Shown here in pieces: positions 53,510-61,508 of a DNA stretch of 62,968 nucleotides (its first letter is position 1; the number at the start of each line of letters is the position of its first letter). Below the pieces are notes generated by a model. That model saw only the letters and a list, made by a program, of their open reading frames with translations, did no database searches and was not told the DNA's origin. The stretch lies in assembly GCA_020404895.1 (NCBI GenBank), contig JADBWK010000029.1, positions 1 through 62,968 of the forward strand. The letters are read 5' to 3'. Both the position numbers and the translations under genes were made by a program. Source of the stretch: Pseudanabaena sp. M085S1SP2A07QC (GTDB taxonomy: Bacteria; Cyanobacteriota; Cyanobacteriia; Pseudanabaenales; Pseudanabaenaceae).

Positions 53510-53556
53510 AAAACCCAAAAGATGGCAGAGCTTCGCTCTGCCATCTTTTGGGTTTT
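53510..53556. repeat. Multi-tier palindrome
   Basis: Inner 22-bp arms AAAACCCAAAAGATGGCAGAGC with TTC loop. Outer pairs AGGACA/TGTCCT and TATAGCAACGTAAG/CTTACATTGCTATA extend pairing to about 53477-53586. The right flank is shared with 43924-43978. Confidence 0.75.
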
Positions 53557-53603
53557 ATGTCCTAAGCAAAGCTTACATTGCTATATCAGGAGCTTATCGA
53601 CCT

Positions 53604-53797
53604 ATGGCAAAGCGATCACTACAAACATCGACCTCTGGAGCCAAAAAAGCTAAACAGCAATTTATCTCTAAAGGATGGACACAGGAATATCTAGCTAACG
53701 AAGTAGGCATTAAAACAAGACAACCAATTTGGCGTTTTTTGCGGGACAAGCGATCAAACGTTATACATTTTTTGAGCTTTGCACAAGATTAGATTTG
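53604..53797 (+). pseudogene. N-terminal stub of a STAND/NACHT-type regulator
   Basis: Only an N-terminal HTH remains: KRSLQTSTSGAKKAKQQF, GWTQEYLANEVGI, TRQPIWRFLRD. This is the module that opens many cyanobacterial NACHT/STAND proteins (pattern W-T-Q-x-x-L-A-x-x-V). After a frameshift near 53750 the next conserved piece reads YTFFELCTRLDLG, then the 98-bp element cuts it off. The ATPase and sensor domains are gone, so this is the remnant of a probable defence or signalling gene. Confidence 0.7.
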
Positions 53798-53895
53798 GGC
53801 ACTGGTCAGCTAAAACGTGATCGACGTATTTGCGTCTTTTTTGTTGGCATGAAATGTACATTTCAGCACCCATCCCTCATTAACTGACCAGTGCC
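53798..53895 (+). mobile_element. 98-bp MITE-like element, copy 1
   Basis: Terminal inverted repeats GGCACTGGTCAGCTAA / TTAACTGACCAGTGCC, with an inner perfect palindrome TGAAATGTACATTTCA. It is base-for-base identical to the inverted copy at 62871-62968. It truncates the STAND stub and stands just before the RM gene. No transposase is encoded. Confidence 0.88.
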
Positions 53896-53994
53896 CACAA
53901 CGCCGAGGTGTGACTCTTGCCCCTGCGGGTGGTATCAAAATGACTTTATCAGCTATTCTATAAATCTTAGGTCTATTCTTGTAAGTAAATTTTC

Positions 53995-56900
53995 ATGTCG
54001 GGAAACCAGCTACAGCCAAGAGAAGCATTAAATAAAGCCTATTTGAAGGTTAAGCCCGATGGGGAACGTATTGGGGAATTTAAGGCTAATTTGGTTGGGC
54101 TGATTGACCTGATTAATGAGACAAAATCAGAAGAGTTTCACAAAAACCTTATTATTGAGTTTTTAAAAAAGACTTATTATGGCGATCGCTATTTCATTAA
54201 TACGAAGGAAAATAGCGATCTGGTTATTCATAATCAAAAGGGCGTTGAAAGTAAGGTTGGCGTGATTTTTGAGACGAAGAAGCCAACGAAGACAAATAAT
54301 GCTGAGATGCCGAAAGTGGACAATCTCAATGCGAAAGCTTTTCAGCAGTTAGTTTTATATTTTTTGCGAGAAAGAGTTACGTATAAAAATCTTGATATTC
54401 GGTATCTCGTCGTAACTAATGTTTATGAGTGGTTTATTTTTGATGCGACTATTTTTGAGCAGTTGTTTTTTAACGATAAGGCTTTAGTTAGTCAGTTTAC
54501 TGATTTTGTAGAAAAGCGTTTGAGCGGTAAAAAAACAGATTTTTTCTATAAGCAGATTGCCGAACCTGCTATTAAGGCTGTCATAGATCAAATCAAGTTT
54601 ACGCATTTTGATATCAGAGATTATGAAAAATTTCTAAGAAATACTGATGGTCAAGACGATCGCGAATTAATCAATCTTTACAAATTACTGTCGCCTGAGC
54701 ATTTGTTAAAGTTGCCCTTTACCAATGACAGCAATAGTCTGAATAAGCCTTTTTATAATGAGTTGCTATATATCATTGGGCTTGCGGAAACGAAAGATGG
54801 CGGCAAGAAGCTAATCGGGCGGGTGAAAGACTGCGATCGCAATATGGGTTCTCTGATCGAGAATGCGATGAATGAGCTTGATAGTTCGGACAAGATTTCG
54901 CAGTTAAAGAAGCCTGAAGAGTTTGGGGTAGCTGATGATGAGAGGCTCTTTAATGTGGCGCTGCGGTTGGCGATTACTTGGATTAATCGCGTTTTGTTTT
55001 TGAAGTTATTGGAAGCGCAGTTACTGAAATATCATGGCGACGATCAGGATTTTGCGTTTTTAAATTTGACGAAGATTAAGAGTTACGGTGATTTGAATCG
55101 ACTCTTTTTTAGTGTGTTGGCTCGCGAACAGGGCGATCGAGTGGCGAGTGTGAAGGAGACTTTTGCTAATGTTCCTTATTTGAATAGTTCGCTGTTTGAG
55201 CCAACGGATATTGAGCAGCAAACTATTTCGATTAATAATCTGGCTAGTGAGAATCTGCCAATTTTCGGGGCGACGGTGTTAGCTGATAGCAATGGCAAGA
55301 GGCGATCGGGTGAGTTGAATGCGCTGGAATATCTGTTTGAGTTTCTAGGAGCCTATAGATTTAATAAAGATGAGTTGGAAAGTGGTGAAGAAGATAGCGA
55401 GAAGCTGATTAATTCGGCGGTGTTGGGATTGATCTTTGAGAAGATTAATGGCTATAAGGATGGTTCTTTTTATACGCCAAGTTTCATTACGATGTATATG
55501 TGTCGGGAGACGATACGGCGGGCGGTGGTGCAGAAGTTTAATGAGGTGAAGGGCTGGAATTGTCAGGGGCTTGATGATTTGTATGAACGGATTGAGGATA
55601 AGAAGGAGGCGAATACTATTATCAATAGTCTCAAGATTTGCGATCCTGCGGTGGGTTCGGGGCATTTTTTGGTTTCGGCTTTGAATGAAATGATTGCGAT
55701 TAAGAGCGAGTTACGGATTTTGTTAGATAGAACTGGTAAGTCGTTAAAGGATTATCGGGTGGAAGTGCGGAATGATAAGTTGTTGGTTTACGATGATGAA
55801 GGGAAGTTGTTTGCTTATAATCCCAATAATGCGGAGAAGCAGCGCGTGCAGGAGGCGCTGTTTCATGAGAAGCAGACGATTATTGAGAGTTGTTTGTTTG
55901 GAGTGGATATTAATCCTAATTCAGTAAAAATTTGTCAGTTGCGGTTGTGGATTGAGCTTTTGAAAAATGCTTATTATCGGGTTGATCCGCCTCAAGCATC
56001 ATTGGGAGTTGATCCCCCCCAGCCCCCCTTAGTAAGGGGGGAGAAGAGTCGGTTAAAGGCTGGGGAGAATATAAATGCGTCTTTTCCCCCCTTTACAAGG
56101 GGGGGTAGGGGGGATCTGGAAACTTTGCCAAATATCGATATTAATATCAAGTGTGGGAATTCTTTGATTAGTCGGTTTGGGTTGGATGTGGATGTGAAGC
56201 AAGTTTTGAAGAAGCATAATTTTACTATTGAGCAGTATCGGAATGCGGTGCAGACTTATCGCAGTGCGGAAAGTAAGACGCAAAAGCGAGAAATGGAAGG
56301 TTTGATTGCGAAGATTAAGGCTGGTTTTAGTTCGAGTTTGTTGGCTGGCGATCCGAAGAAGGTGAAGTTGCGGCAGTTGCAATCGGAGCTTTATAGTGTG
56401 GAAAATCAGACTTTGTTATTTGAGGAAACTAAGGCGGAGGTTAAGGCTAGGGAGAAGAAGGTTAATAAGTTAAATAATGAGATTGATAAGTTAACTGCGG
56501 AGATTGAGGATATTGAAAGCGGTCGGCTATATGAGAATGCTCTGGAATGGCGGTTTGAGTTTCCTGAAGTTTTGAATGATGATGGTGATTTTGTTGGGTT
56601 TGATATCGTAATTGGTAATCCGCCTTATGGTGTAGAGTTCTCAGATATGGACAAAGGATTGTATAAGAAAGAATATGCTATTTCAAGTCAGGGTAAGATA
56701 GATTCTTTTAAACTCTTTTATGAAAGAGCATTTCAAATCCTTAAAAAGAATTACTATCAGTCATTTATTGCTCCTAATACTTTTTTATACAATATACAAT
56801 CTCAGTCATTAAGAGAATTTCTACTTAAAAATACGCATTTATTAATTGGCGTGGAATTAAGGAAAAATATTTTTGAAGATGCTCCTGATGTGGTGACTGT

Positions 56901-57801
56901 AATAAATGTTTCAAAATATACTAAGCCTGAAAAAGATTCTAAAACATTGGTTAAGGTTGCTTATCCAGATCTTTCCTATTCGAGTATTGACAATAGCAAA
57001 TGGGAAATAGATCAAATTATCCCTCACTCTACTTTTACAGATACCGAAGACAAAAAAATTAATTTAAGAAGAAATTTTAAATTAGATGAAATTATCAAAA
57101 AAGTAAATAATGTTGGCAATGTGGTTGCAGATTTCTTTGAATTAAAACAAGGTACAAAACCTTATGGAGACAAAGAGAAGAAAAGTATTGAGTTGATTGC
57201 TAGTCAGCAAATTGACAAAACTTGGGAACCTGCAATTAATGGAAGAAATATTTCACAATACCACATTAACTTTGAAAGTGATTATGTAAAACGCTGTCCA
57301 GAATTACATAGTTGTCTATCTGAAAATATTGTAAGAGGAGAAAAAATTTATTTTCAAAGGATGCGAAAAATTTCTCTATTCCCCAGAATAGTTGCTTGTT
57401 ACGATGATTCGTCTATTCATGGCTTATACACTTGCTCTGTGATTTTTTCGCAAATAAATTCAAATGAGATTAACTTGAAATATTTATTAGCTATTTTAAA
57501 TTCTCATTTAATTAATATTTGGTATAAAAACTTTGATACTGATATAGAAATTAAATTAGCATCTGTCAAACAAATTCCAATTCCAAAAATAGACAAGGAT
57601 AACCAAGCCAATTTTATTTTACTTGTTGACAAAATTCTCACTGCTAAAAAAGGCGATCCTAATGCTGATACGAGCGAATTAGAAAAAGCGATCGATCGCT
57701 TAGTTTACAAACTCTATCAACTCACCTATCACGAAGTAAAAATCATCGACCCAGAATTTGAACTAACAGAACAAGAATACACAGCAATTAAAATAGAGTA
57801 A
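53995..57801 (+). CDS. Type IIG (Eco57I-like) restriction-modification enzyme
   Basis: 1268-residue fusion of nuclease, N6-adenine methylase and specificity regions. Near the N-terminus is a PD-(D/E)XK core: Asp75 (SDLVIHN) and Glu93-x-Lys95 (VIFETKKP). Methylase motif I is CDPAVGSGHF (about residue 549) and motif IV IGNPPYGV (about 874), the adenine-methylase NPPY. The C-terminal third is the target-recognition region. About residues 671-708 are encoded by an inserted C-rich palindromic repeat (PPQPPLVRG...FPPFTRGG). Its last 53 codons are repeated downstream between TA cassettes. Confidence 0.9.
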   Translation: MSGNQLQPREALNKAYLKVKPDGERIGEFKANLVGLIDLINETKSEEFHKNLIIEFLKKTYYGDRYFINTKENSDLVIHNQKGVESKVGVIFETKKPTKTNNAEMPKVDNLNAKAFQQLVLYFLRERVTYKNLDIRYLVVTNVYEWFIFDATIFEQLFFNDKALVSQFTDFVEKRLSGKKTDFFYKQIAEPAIKAVIDQIKFTHFDIRDYEKFLRNTDGQDDRELINLYKLLSPEHLLKLPFTNDSNSLNKPFYNELLYIIGLAETKDGGKKLIGRVKDCDRNMGSLIENAMNELDSSDKISQLKKPEEFGVADDERLFNVALRLAITWINRVLFLKLLEAQLLKYHGDDQDFAFLNLTKIKSYGDLNRLFFSVLAREQGDRVASVKETFANVPYLNSSLFEPTDIEQQTISINNLASENLPIFGATVLADSNGKRRSGELNALEYLFEFLGAYRFNKDELESGEEDSEKLINSAVLGLIFEKINGYKDGSFYTPSFITMYMCRETIRRAVVQKFNEVKGWNCQGLDDLYERIEDKKEANTIINSLKICDPAVGSGHFLVSALNEMIAIKSELRILLDRTGKSLKDYRVEVRNDKLLVYDDEGKLFAYNPNNAEKQRVQEALFHEKQTIIESCLFGVDINPNSVKICQLRLWIELLKNAYYRVDPPQASLGVDPPQPPLVRGEKSRLKAGENINASFPPFTRGGRGDLETLPNIDINIKCGNSLISRFGLDVDVKQVLKKHNFTIEQYRNAVQTYRSAESKTQKREMEGLIAKIKAGFSSSLLAGDPKKVKLRQLQSELYSVENQTLLFEETKAEVKAREKKVNKLNNEIDKLTAEIEDIESGRLYENALEWRFEFPEVLNDDGDFVGFDIVIGNPPYGVEFSDMDKGLYKKEYAISSQGKIDSFKLFYERAFQILKKNYYQSFIAPNTFLYNIQSQSLREFLLKNTHLLIGVELRKNIFEDAPDVVTVINVSKYTKPEKDSKTLVKVAYPDLSYSSIDNSKWEIDQIIPHSTFTDTEDKKINLRRNFKLDEIIKKVNNVGNVVADFFELKQGTKPYGDKEKKSIELIASQQIDKTWEPAINGRNISQYHINFESDYVKRCPELHSCLSENIVRGEKIYFQRMRKISLFPRIVACYDDSSIHGLYTCSVIFSQINSNEINLKYLLAILNSHLINIWYKNFDTDIEIKLASVKQIPIPKIDKDNQANFILLVDKILTAKKGDPNADTSELEKAIDRLVYKLYQLTYHEVKIIDPEFELTEQEYTAIKIE
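56007..56118 (+). repeat. In-frame palindromic repeat inside the RM gene
   Basis: GATCCCCCCCAGCCCCCCTT...AAGGGGGG, spacer, then CCCCCCTTTACAAGGGGGGG and TAGGGGGGATC: the dispersed cyanobacterial C-rich repeat, inserted without breaking the frame and adding about 37 residues between methylase motifs I and IV. Confidence 0.85.
57641..57801 (+). repeat. RM-tail repeat, native copy (type A)
   Basis: The 3' end of the RM gene, from CTGCTAAAAAAGGCGATCCT to the TAA. It encodes GDPNADTSELEKAIDRLVYK, then KIIDPEFELTEQEYTAIKIE. It is the reference for the copies at 58161, 59402, 60165, 61004, 61861 and 62711. Confidence 0.9.
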
Positions 57802-57841
57802 AACTCTTGACATGAGCTAAAAAAAACAACAAGGAAAACAT

Positions 57842-58069
57842 ATGAAAAACTCACTACTTACTCGAATCACCCAAACTGCTGGACAATGCGGCGGTCGTCC
57901 CTGCATTCGAGGAATGCGAATCCGCGTCACAGATATACTAGAAATGCTTGCCGAAAACGTCAGCATCACTGAAATATTAGAAGACTTCCCTGATTTAGAA
58001 CTTGCCGACATTCAAGCCTGTCTAGTCTTTGCCGCACGCCGTACAGATTTTCCGAGACTAACCGCATGA
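57842..58069 (+). CDS. DUF433 antitoxin
   Basis: 75-residue antitoxin-type protein: GQCGGRPCIRGMRIRVTDILEMLAENVSITEILEDFPDL is the DUF433 core (HTH-like, VapB-type fold). DUF433 genes normally precede a DUF5615 PIN-like toxin. Here the toxin's ATG overlaps the stop (ATGA at 58066-58069), but only a scrap of the toxin remains. Confidence 0.9.
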   Translation: MKNSLLTRITQTAGQCGGRPCIRGMRIRVTDILEMLAENVSITEILEDFPDLELADIQACLVFAARRTDFPRLTA

Positions 58070-58160
58070 ATATTTACGGCAACTTCTCACCGCAACTTTA
58101 TCATCAGCATTAGAGCAAATTAAACAAGGAGAAGCGATCGTTGAGATAAGTAATAAATAA
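58066..58160 (+). pseudogene. Remnant of a DUF5615-type toxin
   Basis: An ATG overlaps the DUF433 stop but the frame fails after 15 codons. In another phase, 58071-58160 reads YLRQLLTATLSSALEQIKQG then EAIVEISNK-stop, like the C-terminal helix and end of DUF5615 toxins. The central catalytic part is deleted. The next RM-tail copy begins immediately after. Confidence 0.55.
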
Positions 58161-58312
58161 CTAAAAGGCGATCGCCATGCTGATACGAGCGAATTAGAAA
58201 AGGCGATCGATTAGTTTACAAACTCTATCAACTCAACTATGAAGAGGTAAAAATCATTAATCCAGAATTTGAACTAACAGAACAAGAATACACAGCAATT
58301 AAAATAGAGTAG
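58161..58312 (+). repeat. RM-tail repeat, copy 2 (type A)
   Basis: 152 bp; reads like GDRHADTSELEKAID with a small deletion (GATCGATTAG in place of GATCGATCGCTTAG) that breaks the frame, then resumes to IKIE-stop. It separates the DUF433 cassette from MntA/HepT. Confidence 0.88.
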
Positions 58313-58317
58313 AAATT

Positions 58318-58638
58318 ATGACACAACAACTATCACCAATCTTACAAAACTTACGAGATCAGTTGGAAATACTCTATCAAGACAGATTAGATAGTCTAAT
58401 CTTGTTTGGTTCTCAAGCTAGAGGAGATGCAAATGTAGATTCAGACATTGATATTTTAATCGTGTTAAAAGATGACATCGACTCATGGACAGAAATAAAA
58501 AGAACAGGAGGTATTATTTCGCAAATATGTCTAGACAACAGCATTCTAGTAAGTAGCGTATTTGTATCTGTAAAACAGTTTATAACCCAAGATACAGCCC
58601 TATTCCGCAATATCAAAAAAGAGGGAAAATATATATGA
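58318..58638 (+). CDS. mntA: MntA-type nucleotidyltransferase antitoxin
   Basis: 106-residue minimal nucleotidyltransferase. The active site is FGSQARGDANVDSDIDILIV: Gly31-Ser32 and Asp43/Asp45. MNT proteins paired with HEPN partners act as antitoxins, in studied cases by AMP-adding modification of the toxin. Its stop overlaps the start of the HEPN gene by 4 bp. The preceding RM-tail copy ends only 5 bp before its ATG. Confidence 0.9.
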   Translation: MTQQLSPILQNLRDQLEILYQDRLDSLILFGSQARGDANVDSDIDILIVLKDDIDSWTEIKRTGGIISQICLDNSILVSSVFVSVKQFITQDTALFRNIKKEGKYI

Positions 58639-59009
58639 CAGACGAACAAAAACAGCTAATTGCAAAAGCCAATAACAGCATTAAAGCTGCCCAAATATTA
58701 TTCAACGAAGAAATTTATGACGTTTCGACATCTAGAGCTTACTATGCCATGTTCTATCTTGCCGAAGCATTTTTAATTAGTGAAGGATTATCATTCTCTA
58801 AACATTCAGCAGTCATCAGTAAATTTGGAGAAACATTTGCCAAGACAAATCGCTTACCATCAGAATATCATCGATATCTAATCGAAGCAGAACAGTCTCG
58901 CATTAGATCTGACTATGACTCAGCCTTTAATCCAACTGAAGTTGAAGCAAAAGAGAATATAGAAAGAGCATTTATGTTTCTAGAATTAGCAAATCAACGC
59001 TTAACATAA
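58635..59009 (+). CDS. hepT: HEPN-domain toxin (HepT-type)
   Basis: 124-residue all-helical HEPN protein: LIAKANNSIKAAQILFN, TSRAYYAMFYLAEAFL, KHSAVISKFGETFAKT, EYHRYLIEAEQSRIRSDYD. The usual R-x4-6-H RNase motif is not obvious; the AEQSRIRSDYD segment stands at the place of RxxxD/Y variants. It forms a pair with the upstream MNT gene. Likely an RNase toxin or tRNA-targeting partner. Confidence 0.87.
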   Translation: MTDEQKQLIAKANNSIKAAQILFNEEIYDVSTSRAYYAMFYLAEAFLISEGLSFSKHSAVISKFGETFAKTNRLPSEYHRYLIEAEQSRIRSDYDSAFNPTEVEAKENIERAFMFLELANQRLT

Positions 59010-59010
59010 A

Positions 59011-59047
59011 AAGAGGTTAAAATAGTAGGAGGAGAGAGGTGACAAGG
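59011..59047 (+). repeat. RM-tail remnant (type B end)
   Basis: 37 bp, AGAGGTTAAAATAGTAGGAG then GAGAGGTGACAAGG, matching the last bases of the type B tails at 61004-61126 and 61861-61981. A mostly deleted tail copy. Confidence 0.7.
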
Positions 59048-59130
59048 AATATCTGAATGATGTGAATTTGAATAAAATTCTTGAGAATTCGCTATAATCC
59101 AAGACATTTAAACTAATTAGGAGATCGAAA

Positions 59131-59355
59131 ATGGTTACATTAGAAGAAGCAATTTTAACAGTTAATCAGCTTTCAATTGAACAAAGAGAAATGCTTTTAG
59201 AAATCATTAAGAACCAAATGATCGAAGCCCGTCGCGATGAAATTGCTCAAAATGCCAAAGAAGCGATCGCAGCCTTTCATCGTGGAGAACTAAAACCTCA
59301 ACCCATAGAAGACATCATTTCTGAACTACAAGCAACTTTGGCAGAAGACGAATGA
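59131..59355 (+). CDS. Antitoxin of a RelE-type pair
   Basis: 74-residue helical protein: TLEEAILTVNQLSIEQREMLLEIIKNQ, ARRDEIAQNAKEAIAAFHRGELKPQPIEDIISELQ. This is a familiar cyanobacterial antitoxin type found before RelE/YafQ-like toxins. The toxin start overlaps its stop (ATGA at 59352-59355), but the toxin is reduced to 16 codons. Preceded by AATTAGGAGATCG as ribosome site. Confidence 0.8.
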   Translation: MVTLEEAILTVNQLSIEQREMLLEIIKNQMIEARRDEIAQNAKEAIAAFHRGELKPQPIEDIISELQATLAEDE

Positions 59356-59402
59356 GAGAGCTAGTTTTACTTGATATTGGTACTCACAATGAAGTCTATT
59401 AG
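59352..59402 (+). pseudogene. RelE/YafQ-type toxin reduced to 16 codons
   Basis: MRELVLLDIGTHNEVY-stop joins the first few residues of a RelE-type toxin to its typical end (LLxIGTHNEVY). The whole catalytic middle is deleted with frame kept. The TAG is formed at the junction with the following RM-tail copy. Confidence 0.6.
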
Positions 59403-59550
59403 CGATCGCCATGCTGATACGAGTGAATTAGAAAAGGCGATCGACAATTTAGTTTACAAACTCTATCAACTCACCTATGACGAAGTAAAAATCATCGACC
59501 CAGAATTTGAACTAACAGAACCAGAATACACAGCAATCACAATCTACTAA
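59402..59550 (+). repeat. RM-tail repeat, copy 3 (type A)
   Basis: GCGATCGCCATGCTGATACG to TAA, about 149 bp; same coding sense as the native tail with ITIY in place of IKIE at the end. Confidence 0.88.
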
Positions 59551-59574
59551 AACTTCTAACTAAGGAATAAAACC

Positions 59575-59808
59575 ATGAAAGCACTTAAAGCAATGGCAAC
59601 TATCAACGAACAAGGGCAAATAACCCTAGACAGTCCACTACTGAAAAACAAAAATAGTCGAGTAGAAATCATCGTACTGATTCCAGAATCACCAGAAGAC
59701 TTCACTAAAGAAGAAATAATATCCGACTTTCGCCAAGCATGGCACGAAGCGATGACAGGTCAAACAATTCCACTATCTCAACTTTGGGAAGGGCTAGAAA
59801 ATGACTAA
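59575..59808 (+). CDS. Antitoxin of a RelE/ParE-type pair
   Basis: 77-residue protein: ATINEQGQITLDSPLLKNKNSRVEIIVLIPES is a short beta-rich N-terminus, then a helical FTKEEIISDFRQAWHEAMTGQTIPLSQLWEGL, a C-terminal motif common in cyanobacterial antitoxins. It overlaps the toxin gene by 8 bp. Confidence 0.82.
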   Translation: MKALKAMATINEQGQITLDSPLLKNKNSRVEIIVLIPESPEDFTKEEIISDFRQAWHEAMTGQTIPLSQLWEGLEND

Positions 59809-60148
59809 CCCAATCCAAATTGAAGCCTCACCAGCTTTTCAGAAAAATATACGCACTCTTACCAAAAAATATCGCAACATTCGCCAAGACCTCCAACCAG
59901 TTATTAACCAACTAGAGCAAGGAGAGCTACTCGGTGATCAAATATCAGGAATTGGCTATCCCGTGTTTAAACTAAGAGTTAAAAATAGTGACATTAACAA
60001 AGGAAAAAGTGGAGGCTATCGACTAATTTATTACCTCAAAACATCAACAGGAATAGTTTTACTAACCATTTATCCAAAGTCTGAACATGCAGATATCGAT
60101 GCTGACGAGATTAGGGATATCATCACAGAATATCAACAACAAAGTTAA
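59801..60148 (+). CDS. RelE-family toxin
   Basis: 115-residue RelE/ParE-fold protein: IEASPAFQKNIRTLTKKYRNIRQDLQPVINQLEQGE, GIGYPVFKLRVKNSDINKGKSGGYRLIYYL, LLTIYPKSEHADID. The KGKSGGYRLIYY block is the signature of the COG4737-like RelE toxins that are probable mRNA interferases. Complete, unlike the toxins of the neighbouring cassettes A and C. Confidence 0.87.
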   Translation: MTNPIQIEASPAFQKNIRTLTKKYRNIRQDLQPVINQLEQGELLGDQISGIGYPVFKLRVKNSDINKGKSGGYRLIYYLKTSTGIVLLTIYPKSEHADIDADEIRDIITEYQQQS

Positions 60149-60164
60149 TTTAAACTGGATAATG

Positions 60165-60335
60165 AAAATTCTCACCGCCAAAAAAGGCGATCGCCATGCT
60201 GATACGAGTGAATTAGAAAAGGCGATTGATCGCTTAGTTTACAAACTCTATCAACTTACCTATGACGAAGTAAAAATCATCGATCCAGAATTTGAACTAA
60301 CAGAACAAGAATACACAGCAATTAAAATAGAATAA
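60165..60335 (+). repeat. RM-tail repeat, copy 4 (type A, open frame)
   Basis: 171 bp, the longest copy, beginning AAAATTCTCACCGCC as in the native gene. From an ATG at 60162 it is fully open (57 codons, MKILTAKKGDRHADTSELEK... to IKIE), so a short peptide equal to the RM C-terminus could be made. Confidence 0.88.
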
Positions 60336-60347
60336 GAGGCAAAAACA

Positions 60348-60614
60348 ATGACACTCGCCGAAATACTACCCGCCGCCCGAAAACTCACTGTAACAGAAAA
60401 AGTTAAACTAATTCGGATTCTTGCAGAAGACCTAGATACACTTGAAGAAATTCAGACACCAAAAACCTTAAAAGATAAAAACTTATCCAAAGCAGTTACA
60501 ACAAAGAGTAAAAAACAACGCCCATTTGGTTTATGTGTTGGAGAATTTGTCGTTCCTGAAGACTTTGATGCACCGCTACCAGAAGAAATTTTGAATGCTT
60601 TTGAAGGAAAATGA
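60348..60614 (+). CDS. Antitoxin of a PIN-type pair
   Basis: 88-residue protein: TLAEILPAARKLTVTEKVKLIRILAEDLDTLEE, then a linker and RPFGLCVGEFVVPEDFDAPLPEEILNAFEG, the ending typical of VapB-like partners (DUF2281 type). It overlaps the PIN gene by 4 bp. Confidence 0.85.
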   Translation: MTLAEILPAARKLTVTEKVKLIRILAEDLDTLEEIQTPKTLKDKNLSKAVTTKSKKQRPFGLCVGEFVVPEDFDAPLPEEILNAFEGK

Positions 60615-61000
60615 AAATTTTATTAGACACACATATTTTTCTGTGGTTTATTAGTCGCGATCAACGATTACCAGCAGATATGCAAGAAATCATTCAAGAT
60701 CTAGACAACGAAATTTATCTAAGCGTTGTGTCAACTTGGGAAGCCATTGTCAAATATCAATTAGGTAAACTACCATTACCAGAATCACCTGAAATATATT
60801 TCTCTAAACACTGCGATCGCCATCAAATTCTAAACCTTGACCTTGACCGAGACAGTGTGACACAACTAGCCAAACTCCCACCTTTACATCGCGATCCCTT
60901 TGACAGAATGCTTATTTGTCAAGCTATACAAAATGACATGGCGATCGCCACAGTAGACGAAGCAGTTCGAGCTTATCCAGTCAATTTACTTAAACCATGA
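60611..61000 (+). CDS. PIN-domain toxin (VapC-type)
   Basis: 129-residue PIN RNase: LLDTHIFLWFI (Asp6), VSTWEAIVK (Glu), HRDPFDRMLICQAI (Asp) and IATVDEAVRAY (Asp), the acidic quartet of VapC toxins (COG3744 subgroup). Likely cleaves RNA when free from the antitoxin encoded just upstream. Complete. Confidence 0.92.
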   Translation: MKILLDTHIFLWFISRDQRLPADMQEIIQDLDNEIYLSVVSTWEAIVKYQLGKLPLPESPEIYFSKHCDRHQILNLDLDRDSVTQLAKLPPLHRDPFDRMLICQAIQNDMAIATVDEAVRAYPVNLLKP

Positions 61001-61003
61001 CAA

Positions 61004-61126
61004 ACTGCTAAAAAAGGCGATCGCCATGCTGATACAAGCGAATTAGAAAAAGCGATCGATGATTTAGTTTATCAACTTTATGGGTTGACAGAAGAAGAGA
61101 TTAAAATAGTAGAAGGAGAGAGGTGA
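61004..61126 (+). repeat. RM-tail repeat, copy 5 (type B)
   Basis: Same first half (AAAAAAGGCGATCGCCATGC, LEKAIDDLVYQLYG) but a different end, LTEEEIKIVEGER-stop, which is another common C-terminus of type IIG enzymes. Confidence 0.85.
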
Positions 61127-61178
61127 CAAGTAAAAAGTAAAAAGTAGAATCAATTTATAACTATTCAATTCAAAAACT

Positions 61179-61505
61179 ATGACACTTAAAGAATTAGAAC
61201 CTCAACTACTCGCACTCTCACTCACAGAAAAATCCCAAGCGATCCAACTAATCCTTAATAGCCTATTAAATAGTTGGCAAGGCATTGAGAAAACCTTAAA
61301 TGTATGTGGCGGTGATGCCTGTATCCGTAACACCAGAATCCCCGTTTGGCTATTAGTCAGCTACCAACAACAAGGGCTTAGCGACGCAAAAATATTAGAA
61401 GCATATCCAACCCTAAACGCCGTTGATTTAGCAAATGCTTGGATATACGCTGAAAGCCATCCCCAAGAAATCGCCAATGCTATCCTTGAAAACGAGGCAG
61501 ATTAG
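61179..61505 (+). CDS. DUF433 antitoxin with N-terminal helix extension
   Basis: 108 residues. The first 35 (LEPQLLALSLTEKSQAIQLILNSLL) resemble the helical N-terminus of other antitoxins here; the rest is DUF433: CGGDACIRNTRIPVWLLVSYQQQGLSDAKILEAYPTLNAVDLANAW. It precedes a DUF5615 toxin by 3 bp. Confidence 0.9.
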   Translation: MTLKELEPQLLALSLTEKSQAIQLILNSLLNSWQGIEKTLNVCGGDACIRNTRIPVWLLVSYQQQGLSDAKILEAYPTLNAVDLANAWIYAESHPQEIANAILENEAD

Positions 61506-61508
61506 GCA

